Shown: positions 7,689 through 16,627 of the stretch, in pieces
Numbering within the stretch: position 1 is the stretch's first letter
How the letters are laid out: each line of letters opens with the position of its first letter
Origin: Lachnospiraceae bacterium
GTDB taxonomy: Bacteria > Bacillota > Clostridia > Lachnospirales > Lachnospiraceae
Length of the DNA: 64,000 bases
Assembly (NCBI GenBank): GCA_017544835.1
Contig: JAFYDI010000110.1
Coordinates: 1 to 64,000, forward strand
Reading direction: 5' to 3'
Translations under genes and position numbers: made by a program
The notes under the pieces: model-generated
What the model was told of the DNA's origin: nothing
Seen by the model: the letters and a program-made list of their open reading frames with translations, nothing else
The model's database searches: none

Positions 7689-9176
7689 ATGCTTGAATTT
7701 TTAAAGAAAGAAATGAACATGACCGTAACAGAGAACGGCGCAGCCACATACGAAACCACCGGTTCCGACTGCCTGGATCTCTTTGCAACAATCGGCGCAC
7801 TCAGAAGAGAAAGCGACACCGAAATAATGAACAGATTCATGCGCGCATACACCGAAGATGCGGACTCCGCCATGAAAATCTTATTCTTTGCCAGAGATAT
7901 CAGAGGCGGCCTCGGCGAGAGACGAGTGTTTAAGACCATAATGAAGTGGCTTGCGGAGAATGCTCCCGAATCTGTTAAAAAGAATATGGCTTACGTGGCC
8001 GAATACGGCAGATACGACGACCTTTTGGCCCTTATGGATACTTCTTTGGAAAAAGAAACCATCGCCTACATCAAAGAGCAGTTTATGGCCGACATAGAAG
8101 CTCTTGAAAACGGCGAAAACGTATCTCTTTTGGCTAAATGGCTTCCTTCCGTTAATGCATCCAATGCAGAAACCGTTAAGAACGCCAAAAAGCTCGCAAG
8201 AGCCTTCGGCCTTAAGGACGCGGAATACAGAAAGCTTGTTACCGCTATGCGTGCCAAAATCCGCATAATCGAGAACAACTTAAGAGAGAAGGACTACACT
8301 TTCGACTACGCTAAACAGCCCTCCAGAGCTATGTTTAAGTACAGAAAGGCCTTCGTAAGAAATGACAAAGAAAGATACGAAGAGTTTCTTTCCAAGGTTT
8401 CAACCGGCGAGGCTACTCTTCATGCGGACAATGTTATGCCTTACGAACTCGTAGAGCCTTACCTTACCGACAGATGGTTCTCCGGCAAGAGCTATATGAA
8501 GGCTATAACTGCCGAGGAAAAAGCAACCCTCAACGCTACCTGGGCTTCCATGCCCGATTTCGGCGGCGATGAGAATGCTTTGGCGGTGATAGATACTTCA
8601 GGCTCCATGTATATGGACAGCAAGCCTTTGCCCGCGGCAGTGGCATTGTCACTGGGTATATACTTTGCAGAGCACAATAAGGGTGCCTTCAAGGACTGCT
8701 TTATCGAGTTTTCAAGAAGACCTCAGCTTATGCAGTTAAAGGGCGCAACTTTCGCGGATAAGCTTCGTTATGTGGCTTCCTTCAGCGAGGTGGCGGACAC
8801 CAACATTGAGGCGGTATTCGATATCATCCTCAAGGCAGCGGTGGCAAATAAAGTTCCTCAAAAAGAACTTCCCGCAAAACTCATAATCATATCCGACATG
8901 GAGTTTAACTGCTGCGTGCAAAATGCATCGGTTACAAACTTCGAAAATGCCAAGGCAAAATTTGCGGCCCACGGCTACAGATTGCCTGAGGTAATATTCT
9001 GGAACGTTGCAAGCAGAAACAGACAGCAGCCCGTAACTCAAAACGAGCAGGGCGTAGCGCTTATCTCCGGCGTAACCCCCAGAATATTCTCCATGGTGGC
9101 AGGAGGCGAATTGTCACCTTACAAATTCATGAAAGAAATAATAAACGGAGAGCGTTATGCTAAAATATCTGCATAG
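7689..9176 (+). CDS. TROVE-domain protein (Ro60/Rsr-like RNA-binding ring protein)
   Basis: 495 residues. The N-terminal two thirds match the TROVE helical-repeat domain (DLFATIGALRRESDTEIMNRFMRAY, FARDIRGGLGERRVFKTIM, LAKWLPSVNAS). From about residue 295 comes a von Willebrand A domain with a MIDAS motif DTSGS (Asp 302). Bacterial Ro60 orthologues bind Y RNAs and misfolded RNA and help exonucleases or RNA repair. Start follows GCAGGAGGTATAAAA. The three upstream RNA cassettes are the obvious candidate partners, and RtcB follows after 23 bp. Length agrees with bacterial Rsr proteins. Confidence 0.9.
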   Translation: MLEFLKKEMNMTVTENGAATYETTGSDCLDLFATIGALRRESDTEIMNRFMRAYTEDADSAMKILFFARDIRGGLGERRVFKTIMKWLAENAPESVKKNMAYVAEYGRYDDLLALMDTSLEKETIAYIKEQFMADIEALENGENVSLLAKWLPSVNASNAETVKNAKKLARAFGLKDAEYRKLVTAMRAKIRIIENNLREKDYTFDYAKQPSRAMFKYRKAFVRNDKERYEEFLSKVSTGEATLHADNVMPYELVEPYLTDRWFSGKSYMKAITAEEKATLNATWASMPDFGGDENALAVIDTSGSMYMDSKPLPAAVALSLGIYFAEHNKGAFKDCFIEFSRRPQLMQLKGATFADKLRYVASFSEVADTNIEAVFDIILKAAVANKVPQKELPAKLIIISDMEFNCCVQNASVTNFENAKAKFAAHGYRLPEVIFWNVASRNRQQPVTQNEQGVALISGVTPRIFSMVAGGELSPYKFMKEIINGERYAKISA

Positions 9177-9199
9177 CGACTCTCCGGAAAGGAACAGCT

Positions 9200-10438
9200 A
9201 TGTTAGAGATTAAAGGCAAAATAAATACAGCAATATGCTATGCAAACATCATAGAGGACGGTGCCATCGAGCAGATCCGCAGAATGTGCGACTATGCCTT
9301 GACCGAGGGCAGCAAGATTCGTATCATGCCCGACGTTCACGCAGGTAAAGGCTGCACCATCGGCACCACCATGACCATTACGGACAAAGCATGCCCCAAC
9401 ATCGTCGGTGTGGACATCGGCTGCGGCATGTATACAGTAAAGATTAACGAGAAGGACCTTGATTTTGCGAAAATCGATGAGGCCTGCCATTATATTCCTT
9501 CCGGCATGAACGTGTGGGAGGGCCGCAAGGAGCATTTCGATATGACCGGCCTTAAGTGCTATCGTTATTTGAAAGACTCCAAACGTTTGGAGCGCTCCCT
9601 CGGCACTTTGGGCGGCGGCAATCACTTTATAGAGATAGACAAGGCTTCCGACGGAAACTTCTATCTTGTGATACACTCCGGTTCCCGTAACCTCGGCAAG
9701 CAGGTGGCTGAGTACTATCAGCAGCTTGCCATCGACCTTCACATGGGCAAAGAAGACTACTTTAAGAAGCGTGACGAGATAATCGCCACCTACAAAGCAG
9801 AGGGTCGTCGCAGCGAGATTCAGACTGCATTAAAGGAGCTTAAAAACAGCTTCGAGACTCAGGACTTGCTTATTCCCAACGACATCTGCTGGCTTTACGG
9901 CACATTTCTTGATGACTACCTTCACGATGTGGAAGTTTGTCAGAAATTTGCCAAAAGAAGCCGCGAGTTGATGGCGGAGACTCTCTTTGAGCGCACCGGT
10001 CTTACTGCAGGTGAGAGCTTCCATACCATCCACAACTACATCGATACCGATGAGATGATCTTGCGTAAGGGCGCAATCGCGGCCCACAAAGGCGAGAAAA
10101 TCTTAATTCCCATCAACATGCGTGACGGTGTGGTACTCGCAACCGGTAAAGGCAATCCCGAGTGGAATTACTCCGCTCCTCACGGCGCCGGCCGATTAAT
10201 GTCCCGTTCACAGGCCAAAGAGAACCTCTCAATGGAGGCCTACAGAGCCGCCATGGAGGGCATCTACACCACTTCAGTGAACGAGAAGACCTTAGACGAG
10301 GCTCCCATGGCCTACAAGTCCTTAGAGGACATCATCGATGTTATCAAGGATTCCGTTGACATCATTGACATCATGAAGCCCGTCTACAACTTTAAGGCTT
10401 CCGACGACGAGTTACCCTGGAAAAAGAAAGAGGCATAA
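9200..10438 (+). CDS. rtcB: RNA-splicing ligase RtcB
   Basis: 412 residues with the RtcB fold. Seen are the metal-binding Cys in VDIGCGMY (Cys 75), GGGNHFIEI, the HSGSRNLGKQ motif, and the guanylylated His in APHGAGRLMSR (His about 328). The enzyme joins RNA 3'-phosphate or 2',3'-cyclic phosphate ends to 5'-OH ends using GTP and Mn2+. It heals tRNAs cut by anticodon nucleases and can circularise RNA. No RtcA or archease gene is adjacent. It follows the TROVE gene in the same direction and ends at a terminator, so array, TROVE and rtcB form one unit. Ribosome site is GGAAAGGA. Confidence 0.95.
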   Translation: MLEIKGKINTAICYANIIEDGAIEQIRRMCDYALTEGSKIRIMPDVHAGKGCTIGTTMTITDKACPNIVGVDIGCGMYTVKINEKDLDFAKIDEACHYIPSGMNVWEGRKEHFDMTGLKCYRYLKDSKRLERSLGTLGGGNHFIEIDKASDGNFYLVIHSGSRNLGKQVAEYYQQLAIDLHMGKEDYFKKRDEIIATYKAEGRRSEIQTALKELKNSFETQDLLIPNDICWLYGTFLDDYLHDVEVCQKFAKRSRELMAETLFERTGLTAGESFHTIHNYIDTDEMILRKGAIAAHKGEKILIPINMRDGVVLATGKGNPEWNYSAPHGAGRLMSRSQAKENLSMEAYRAAMEGIYTTSVNEKTLDEAPMAYKSLEDIIDVIKDSVDIIDIMKPVYNFKASDDELPWKKKEA

Positions 10439-10440
10439 TA

Positions 10441-10475
10441 AAAGGCTGAAACGGTTATCCGCTTCAGCCTTTTTC
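10441..10475 (+). terminator. Terminator of the RNA array-TROVE-rtcB unit
   Basis: AAAGGCTGAAACGG pairs with CCGCTTCAGCCTTT around TTAT, with one internal A-C mismatch, followed by a T-run. Strong hairpin directly after rtcB. Confidence 0.88.
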
Positions 10476-10497
10476 TTATTCATGCAAATTGTGGATA

Positions 10498-11943
10498 TTA
10501 CTCAATGTTCTTAACCATACCTGTGAATAACACTGAGTTGTCGCCGCCGGTTACTACGAACATGAAGGGACGGTCGAGAGTAAAGTCCACTTCGTCGGTA
10601 CATAACATAGCACCTTCGGTCATGGCTATTTCGGTGTAAGCTGCGCCGGTAACGCCTTCTTCATCTACTTCGACAAGTGCCGCGTGGTTGGCCTTGTTGA
10701 CGTAGAGAGGAGTTTCGCTCTTGGTAACGGGGCTAAAGTCGGCAAGATCGGGGTCAAGGGCATCGGTTACACCGAGGGCTGCAAGAACAGGAAGCAGGTC
10801 GGTCTGCTGCGATACCTTGAATTTGGGGAGACTGATGTTTACCATAGGCATTGCCCATTCGCCTGAGTTCTCATTGCAGGCAATCCTGAATACCTCTTTG
10901 CAAGAAGCGAGTTCATTAACATCTACGCCTTCTTTGGGCAGGAAGAAATACATGGTGCCGCTGCCGAAGAGGTCAAGGCCGATAGCGGTGAACTGTTCAG
11001 TCTCGTAGAAAGTGGTTACCTGAGACTGATGCATCATGGCAGCGATAGTGTCACCCTTGGTGCCGTGGAAGGTTTCTGTGGTGTTATTGGTTTCATAGAA
11101 CTTGTCTTCCCAGGATGCTTTGAAATAAATCGTGGATACAAGCTCGAGTACGGTTTCAGGGTCGATGGACATGTCCTTTGTGAACTCGGTCAGAAGGTTA
11201 CCGGTGTTGGCATTGGTCCAGTCGCGAAGTGCCTTGTTCATATCTTCGGAGCCGGGAGTGCCCATAAAGGACGAAGCATAATAGTTCTCGGCAAGGGTTT
11301 TAAGGGTCTTTTCGTTGAAGTCATACTTTTTGTTAAGCCACAAGGAGTTGGACAGTAAGCTCTTTAAGTCGGGATTATTTACATAGTTACTCTCCCAGAT
11401 GCTCTTAACTTCTCGCCTTAATTCTTCGACGCTCTTGGCTCCAAGCATATCGAGTATCTGCTGACGCGTGTTACCGTCAGCGGTTTCTGCCAGCATGGCA
11501 AAAGCAATATACGTATTAAGCGGAGAACATACAGTGTTTTCTTCACTTTCGCTAAGGAGCAGTGAGGAGATGGCTGAGTAGTAAGGTGCCGTCCTGCCGG
11601 AATAACCTGCGGTAGTTGCGTACTTGTCTCTTAGGGCAACAAGGTTCTTCCAGTAGTCTTCGCTTTCGGCATATTCCTGGGACGTCATACCTGCACCGAC
11701 GGGAGCGGGGTAGGATGCGAGGACGGTCTTCATGGAGCTTGGATATGTGACGCCGAAGGGGTCTTTATCGGACTTGTTAAATAAAGGTGTTACGGATATA
11801 GCTACTATAGCGACAGCGGCCACTGCTACGAGAGCCATCCAGCGCTGAAGGCTTGTAATCTTGCTACGTTTGTATTCGCGGGCGTTCTTGACGTTCTTGT
11901 CATCGATGTCGCCCAGAGTTTCAAAGAGTTTTTCTTTGTTCAT
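10498..11943 (-). CDS. Membrane-anchored serpin with anti-sigma-type N-terminus
   Basis: 481 residues. Residues 1-34 form a charged cytoplasmic segment (MNKEKLFETLGDIDDKNVKN), residues about 35-50 are one transmembrane helix, and the remainder is a serpin. Serpin marks include NTVCSPLNTYIAFAMLAETADG, the hinge DEEGVTGAAYTEIAM and FTLDRPFMFVVT. The small-residue hinge implies an inhibitory serpin, which traps serine or cysteine proteases by covalent suicide inhibition, here on the outer face of the membrane. The ATG overlaps the sigma gene stop by 4 bp. Its N-terminal segment is of the kind found in proteins encoded after ECF sigma genes in Lachnospiraceae, so it may hold the sigma factor. Confidence 0.85.
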   Translation of the reverse strand: MNKEKLFETLGDIDDKNVKNAREYKRSKITSLQRWMALVAVAAVAIVAISVTPLFNKSDKDPFGVTYPSSMKTVLASYPAPVGAGMTSQEYAESEDYWKNLVALRDKYATTAGYSGRTAPYYSAISSLLLSESEENTVCSPLNTYIAFAMLAETADGNTRQQILDMLGAKSVEELRREVKSIWESNYVNNPDLKSLLSNSLWLNKKYDFNEKTLKTLAENYYASSFMGTPGSEDMNKALRDWTNANTGNLLTEFTKDMSIDPETVLELVSTIYFKASWEDKFYETNNTTETFHGTKGDTIAAMMHQSQVTTFYETEQFTAIGLDLFGSGTMYFFLPKEGVDVNELASCKEVFRIACNENSGEWAMPMVNISLPKFKVSQQTDLLPVLAALGVTDALDPDLADFSPVTKSETPLYVNKANHAALVEVDEEGVTGAAYTEIAMTEGAMLCTDEVDFTLDRPFMFVVTGGDNSVLFTGMVKNIE

Positions 11944-12500
11944 AATGTATATCCTCTTTCTGTAAGATAAATTTTAAGCTTGCTTCGTGTACGGTTTAAG
12001 GATACGGATACGGCGTTCTCCTGCATTGAAAAACGCTTGGCGATTGCCGAAATGCTGTCTGCGTACCAGTAGCGGAGAATAAACATGTAGCGCTTATCTT
12101 CGGATAATGAGTTAAGAAAATCGTTGATATCCTTCTTAAGCTCGGTTGCATCGTATGCGTCTGCGGGGTCGTCTCCGCCCGATACTATCTCGGCAAGTTC
12201 GTCGAGTACCAAATCGATGTTGGCGCCGCCGCGCTTCTCGCGATGGTTTCTTTTGTAGAGATCGAAGGATAAGTTACGTGTAATCTTACCTAAGAATGCC
12301 GAGAGGAGTGAAGGTCTGTGAGGGGGCATGGCGTTCCAGGCGTGGAGCCATGTGTCGTTGACACATTCCTCGGCATCCGAAGAGTCGGAAAGTATATTAT
12401 AGGCAATGGTATTGCAGTAAGCTCCGTATTTGTCCGATGTTTCGGTCAGAGCCTGCTCATCGCGGGCCCAGTACAAATCAATTATTGATTCATCGGTCAT
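11940..12500 (-). CDS. ECF-type RNA polymerase sigma factor
   Basis: 186 residues. Region 2 is DKYGAYCNTIAYNILSDSSDAEECVNDTWLHAW and region 4 is LSEDKRYMFILRYWYADSISAIAKRFSMQENAVSVSL, which carries the helix-turn-helix. The chosen start is ATG at 12500 behind AAAGGAGGTGCACCCCT; an upstream ATG at 12530 lacks a ribosome site. The gene overlaps the serpin gene by 4 bp, so the two are translationally coupled. It should redirect RNA polymerase to stress or envelope promoters, likely controlled through the N-terminal segment of the serpin. Confidence 0.88.
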   Translation of the reverse strand: MTDESIIDLYWARDEQALTETSDKYGAYCNTIAYNILSDSSDAEECVNDTWLHAWNAMPPHRPSLLSAFLGKITRNLSFDLYKRNHREKRGGANIDLVLDELAEIVSGGDDPADAYDATELKKDINDFLNSLSEDKRYMFILRYWYADSISAIAKRFSMQENAVSVSLNRTRSKLKIYLTERGYTL

Positions 12501-12667
12501 AGGGGTGCACCTCCTTTCACCTATATACACGACAGAAGAAAATTTATCTTACACCATTCTACCACAAAAATTTTTTAGAGTAATTTTAGAATTAGATTGT
12601 GAAAAATCTATTTTTGTGAGATATAATGAAAAAGAACCTTTGAATTGTCTTAACGGAGGAATATAGT

Positions 12668-13594
12668 ATGAAGACGATTGATATAGTTAACGGACCTAAG
12701 AAAGTTTCAACCATTATTCAGGGTTGTATGAGAATGCCTTCTCTAGCCAAGGAAGATGCGGGTAAGGTTATTCGGACTGCGTACGATTGCGGCGTGAATT
12801 TTTACGACCATGCTACTTGTTACGGCGCAGGCGAGGCTGAAGTGAGATTTGCCGAGGCGTTTCCTTTGACGGGACTTAAGAGAGAAGATATTTATCTTCA
12901 GAGTAAGTGCGGACTTTGTTTTGACAGAAATGAGTTCGACTGGACCAAGGAAAACATTTTGGAGAGCGTGGACGGAATACTTAAGCGTTTGAAGGTAGAT
13001 TATATAGATACCCTTTTGCTTCACCGTCCCGATGTGCTGTTTGATCCCGAGGAAGTGGCTGCGGCTTTTGATAAGTTGGAGAAAGACGGTAAGGTTAAGT
13101 GGTTTGGTGTGAGCAATCTTGTGCCTATGCAGATAGAGCTTCTTAAGAAGTATGTGGAGCAGCCGCTTGTAATCAACCAGGTGCAGTTATCGCTTGAGCA
13201 GTCACAGCTTATCGACCAGGCACTTTACATGAACAATAAGACTACCGATTACTCAGTGAACCGTGACGGCAACTGCCTTGATTATTGCCGCCTTAAGGAT
13301 ATTACCATTCAGGCTTGGTCGCCTCTGCAGTTTGGTATGTTCGGAGGAACCTTTATAGATAACCCCGACTTCCCTAAACTTAACGAGGCACTCGGCAAGA
13401 TTGCGGAGCGCGAAGGCGTTTCGAAGTCGGCTGTGGCTATTGCATGGATACTTCGTCATCCTGCCAAGATGCAGGCGATTATCGGTTCCATGAATCCCGA
13501 GCATATTAAAGATGTCTGCGCGGCAGCAGATGTGAAGTTATCGCACCACGATTGGTACGAGTTGTACCTTGCGGCAGGCAAGTTCCTGCCTTAA
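12668..13594 (+). CDS. Aldo/keto reductase (YdhF-like)
   Basis: 308 residues, NAD(P)H-dependent oxidoreductase with the AKR barrel. Catalytic-site landmarks are GVNFYDHATCYGAGEAE (Asp/Tyr), a Lys in LQSKCG and His in DTLLLHRPD. The C-terminal cofactor loop is IIGSMNPEHI. Start follows CGGAGGAATATAGT and a TATAAT at 12622-12627. It is the first of four genes with short gaps (16, 26 and 32 bp), two of them aldo/keto reductases. The cluster may process a sugar- or keto-acid-like substrate, though nothing identifies it. Confidence 0.88.
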   Translation: MKTIDIVNGPKKVSTIIQGCMRMPSLAKEDAGKVIRTAYDCGVNFYDHATCYGAGEAEVRFAEAFPLTGLKREDIYLQSKCGLCFDRNEFDWTKENILESVDGILKRLKVDYIDTLLLHRPDVLFDPEEVAAAFDKLEKDGKVKWFGVSNLVPMQIELLKKYVEQPLVINQVQLSLEQSQLIDQALYMNNKTTDYSVNRDGNCLDYCRLKDITIQAWSPLQFGMFGGTFIDNPDFPKLNEALGKIAEREGVSKSAVAIAWILRHPAKMQAIIGSMNPEHIKDVCAAADVKLSHHDWYELYLAAGKFLP

Positions 13595-13610
13595 CAGTTA
13601 GGAGAATGAA

Positions 13611-14570
13611 ATGAAAGTAATAGTAGTTAATGATGCTTTGAAGCAGAAGCATATTGAATTGATTGAGAAGACGGCTCATAAGGTCGGAGCTCAGCTTCTT
13701 ATTACGGATTCCGAAGACAGCATACCCGAGAACTTTAAGGATGCGGAAGTAATGTATGGTTTCGGTATGAAGACGGCGGCAGTAAGCAAGGACCTTAAGT
13801 GGTTGTGTGCGCCTTCTGCCGGGGTTGATTACTTGATGAAGCCGGATTCTTTTGCCAACAAAGAATGTCTGCTTACCAATTCGTCGGGCTCGTACGGAGT
13901 ATCCATTGCGGAGCATATTATTGCGGTTTCATTAATGATGATGCGCAGGATTACCGAGTTTCATGCGGAGACTTTGCGCGGAGAATGGGGTGTGCGCAGG
14001 GCTCAGAAATCGCTTAAGGATGCGCGTGTTACAGTGCTTGGAACCGGGGATATAGGAAATTGCTTTGCTAAGAGGGCGGTTTCTTTTGAACCGGCAAGTC
14101 TTGTGGGCGTGAGCAGGAGCGGTAAGAGTTCCGGAGAATTTTATGACAGAGTCTATAAGGTGAGTGACCTTGACAGCGTGCTTCCTTTTACGGATCTTTT
14201 GGTGATGAGTCTTCCCGCTACGGCTGAGACGAAGGGGATTCTTTCGAGAGAGAGGATAGGACTTCTTCCTGAAGGCGCGTATGTGGTCAATGTGGGCAGA
14301 GGCTCGGCAATTGATGAAGATGCGCTGGCTGATGCGCTTGACGAGGGCAGACTCGGCGGTGCGGCGCTGGATGTTTTCGTGACGGAGCCGCTTCCCAAGG
14401 ACAGTCGATTGTGGAAGACCAAAAACCTTCTTATTACGCCTCATGTGGCAGGTAATCTGACAATAGATTATACTATAGACAGAAACGTCGAGATGTTCTG
14501 CGAGGACCTTCTTAATTACGCCGAAGGTCGTCCGCTTAAGAATCTCGTGGACAGAAATATAGGCTATTAA
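13611..14570 (+). CDS. D-2-hydroxyacid dehydrogenase family protein
   Basis: 319 residues. Rossmann motif VTVLGTGDIGNCFAKRA begins near residue 142. Catalytic residues are Arg in NVGRGSAIDEDAL, Glu in VTEPLP and His in ITPHVAGN. The family reduces 2-keto acids to D-2-hydroxy acids with NAD(P)H. Start follows TTAGGAGAATGAA, 16 bp after the aldo/keto reductase. Substrate not evident; neighbours point to general redox metabolism of carbonyl compounds. Confidence 0.88.
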   Translation: MKVIVVNDALKQKHIELIEKTAHKVGAQLLITDSEDSIPENFKDAEVMYGFGMKTAAVSKDLKWLCAPSAGVDYLMKPDSFANKECLLTNSSGSYGVSIAEHIIAVSLMMMRRITEFHAETLRGEWGVRRAQKSLKDARVTVLGTGDIGNCFAKRAVSFEPASLVGVSRSGKSSGEFYDRVYKVSDLDSVLPFTDLLVMSLPATAETKGILSRERIGLLPEGAYVVNVGRGSAIDEDALADALDEGRLGGAALDVFVTEPLPKDSRLWKTKNLLITPHVAGNLTIDYTIDRNVEMFCEDLLNYAEGRPLKNLVDRNIGY

Positions 14571-14596
14571 TCTTATAAATTGGGGAGGTTACTACA

Positions 14597-15295
14597 ATGG
14601 CAGATGTTATCAAGATTAATGACGGTACTTACAGGATTGAAGATGGGATGGTGAGATTCTTTCTTTTGCTGGGGTCGGAGAAGGCGCTGATGATTGATTC
14701 GGGCATGACGACGGCCGATGCGAGAAAGATTGCCGAAGGTCTTACGGAGCTTCCTATTGAACTTATGAACACTCATGGAGACGGTGACCACATTGCGGGT
14801 AACGGAGCGTTTGATACTTTCTATATGAATCCTGAGGACGCAGATAACCTTGCAAGAAAGGCAGCAGACCTGATACCGCGCATTACTCCGGTTCATGAGG
14901 GAGATATCATCGACCTCGGCGGCAGACCGCTTGAGATAATCGACAATCCCGGTCATACGCCCGGAAGTATAGCAATCCTTGATATCAATAACCGTGTGCT
15001 TATCGGTGGCGACGCTATCCAGAACGGTAACATTTACATGTTCGGGGCACACAGAAACATTAATGATTATGTTAGGAGTTTGAAGCACATTCTTACTTTC
15101 AAAAAGAGATTTGATACAGTTTATCCTTCTCACGGAAGCTTTCCCGTTGAGCCTGATTTGATTGAAAAGCTCATCGAGGGAGCGGAGTCCATTATAAGGG
15201 GCGAGGCAAAGGGCGAAGATATGGACCTCTTCGGCAACCCTATAACTCTTTATAAGTTCCCCTATGCCGGATTCTACGGAGAGCGTGAGAAGTAA
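14597..15295 (+). CDS. MBL-fold metallo-hydrolase
   Basis: 232 residues of metallo-beta-lactamase fold. The metal motif reads THGDGDHIAGN, so the usual second His of HxHxDH is Asp. Further metal ligands are in NPGHTPGS and PSHGSFPV. Such proteins hydrolyse thioesters, lactones or phosphoesters, for example glyoxalase II-like enzymes. Start follows GGGGAGGTTACTACA. Located third in the redox operon, where a hydrolase for a lactone or thioester intermediate would fit. Specific function unknown. Confidence 0.85.
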   Translation: MADVIKINDGTYRIEDGMVRFFLLLGSEKALMIDSGMTTADARKIAEGLTELPIELMNTHGDGDHIAGNGAFDTFYMNPEDADNLARKAADLIPRITPVHEGDIIDLGGRPLEIIDNPGHTPGSIAILDINNRVLIGGDAIQNGNIYMFGAHRNINDYVRSLKHILTFKKRFDTVYPSHGSFPVEPDLIEKLIEGAESIIRGEAKGEDMDLFGNPITLYKFPYAGFYGEREK

Positions 15296-15327
15296 CACCG
15301 GGCCGCAAGGCTTATAGGAGATACACC

Positions 15328-16524
15328 ATGCAATACAGAAATGACAAATACGGCACACCTCTTTCGATGCTTGGCTACGGCTGCATGCGCTTTACCAAGA
15401 AAGGTAACGCCATCGACATCGATAAAGCAGAGCAGGAGATTATGGCGGCCTACAATGCCGGTGTCAATTACTATGACACCGCATATATCTACGCAGGAAG
15501 CGAAGCGGCAATCGGCGAGATATTCGAGCGCAATCATATCCGCGAGAAGATTAAGATTGCGACTAAGCTTCCGCAGTACCTAATCGGTAACGGAGCGGGA
15601 CTTGACCGATACTTTAACGAAGAGCTGTCACGTCTTCGTACCGATTACATCGACTACTACCTCATGCACCATCTTACAGATGTTGCCATGTGGGAGAAGC
15701 TTAAGAATGTAGGCATTCTTGACTGGATTAAGGCCAAGAAAGAGGCGGGAATCATCCGTAACATTGGTTTCTCCTATCACGGAAACACTGACAATTTCCT
15801 TAAGATACTCAACGACTATGACTGGGATTTCTGCCAGATACAGTACAATTACCTCGATGAGGTAACGCAGGCGGGCGTCGACGGCCTTAAGGCCGCCGCA
15901 ACCAAGGGCATTCCCGTCATTATCATGGAGCCGTTACGCGGTGGGAAGCTTGTGAACATGCTTCCCGACGGCGCTCGCGCCGCCATGCGTGACAGCGGCC
16001 ATGCCTGGTCGCCCGCCGAGTGGGCCTTCCGCTGGCTCTACAACCAGCCCGAAGTCACCGTAGTACTCTCCGGCATGAACTCCGTCGAGATGGTCGAGGA
16101 GAATGTCCGCATAGCCTCGGAGACCGAGGCAGGTTCCCTGACCGAGAGTGACTTCAAGGTGCTTGATAAGGTCATCGCGGAAATCCGCTCTCACGAGAAA
16201 GTCGGCTGCACCGGCTGCCGCTACTGCATGCCTTGCCCCAAGGGCGTAGACATCCCCGGCATCTTCCGCTGCTATAACGCCATGTACACCGAAGGCAAGA
16301 GCGACGGTCGCTTCCAGTTTGCTCAGACCGTCGGCCTCACCCGTGAGCCCGCCTTCGCCACCCAGTGCATCGGCTGCGGCAAGTGCGAGCAGCACTGCCC
16401 CCAGGAAATTCCCATCCGCGAGAAGCTCAAAGAAGCCGACCGCGCCCTTCGCCCCCTTCCCTACAAAATCGGCATCAACGTGGCGCGCAAATTCATGTTC
16501 CGAAAGGGGAAAAAGTCCTCATAA
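15328..16524 (+). CDS. Aldo/keto reductase with C-terminal 4Fe-4S domain
   Basis: 398 residues. The N-terminal AKR barrel has AGVNYYDTAYIYAGSE, and the C-terminal domain has two cysteine clusters, CTGCRYCMPCPKGVDIP and CIGCGKCEQHCPQEIPI, each able to ligate a 4Fe-4S cluster. This fused family is common in anaerobic clostridia, and its electron acceptor is unknown. Start follows TAGGAGATACACC. The 3' half is markedly GC-richer than the 5' half (from about 15.9 kb). It ends the four-gene unit. Confidence 0.88.
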   Translation: MQYRNDKYGTPLSMLGYGCMRFTKKGNAIDIDKAEQEIMAAYNAGVNYYDTAYIYAGSEAAIGEIFERNHIREKIKIATKLPQYLIGNGAGLDRYFNEELSRLRTDYIDYYLMHHLTDVAMWEKLKNVGILDWIKAKKEAGIIRNIGFSYHGNTDNFLKILNDYDWDFCQIQYNYLDEVTQAGVDGLKAAATKGIPVIIMEPLRGGKLVNMLPDGARAAMRDSGHAWSPAEWAFRWLYNQPEVTVVLSGMNSVEMVEENVRIASETEAGSLTESDFKVLDKVIAEIRSHEKVGCTGCRYCMPCPKGVDIPGIFRCYNAMYTEGKSDGRFQFAQTVGLTREPAFATQCIGCGKCEQHCPQEIPIREKLKEADRALRPLPYKIGINVARKFMFRKGKKSS

Positions 16525-16549
16525 TTCCATACCGTTGTGGATAACTCGT

Positions 16550-16585
16550 CCCGCGCCGCTTCCCACCCGCGCCGCGGGGCTTTTT
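16550..16585 (+). terminator. Terminator of the redox operon
   Basis: GC-rich stem CCCGCG (16550-16555) with CGCGGG (within 16572-16579), followed by CTTTTTATT. Confidence 0.65.
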
Positions 16586-16627
16586 ATTGCATTTTTATGA
16601 AAATCATAGCCCTTTTGCAGCCCTTTT

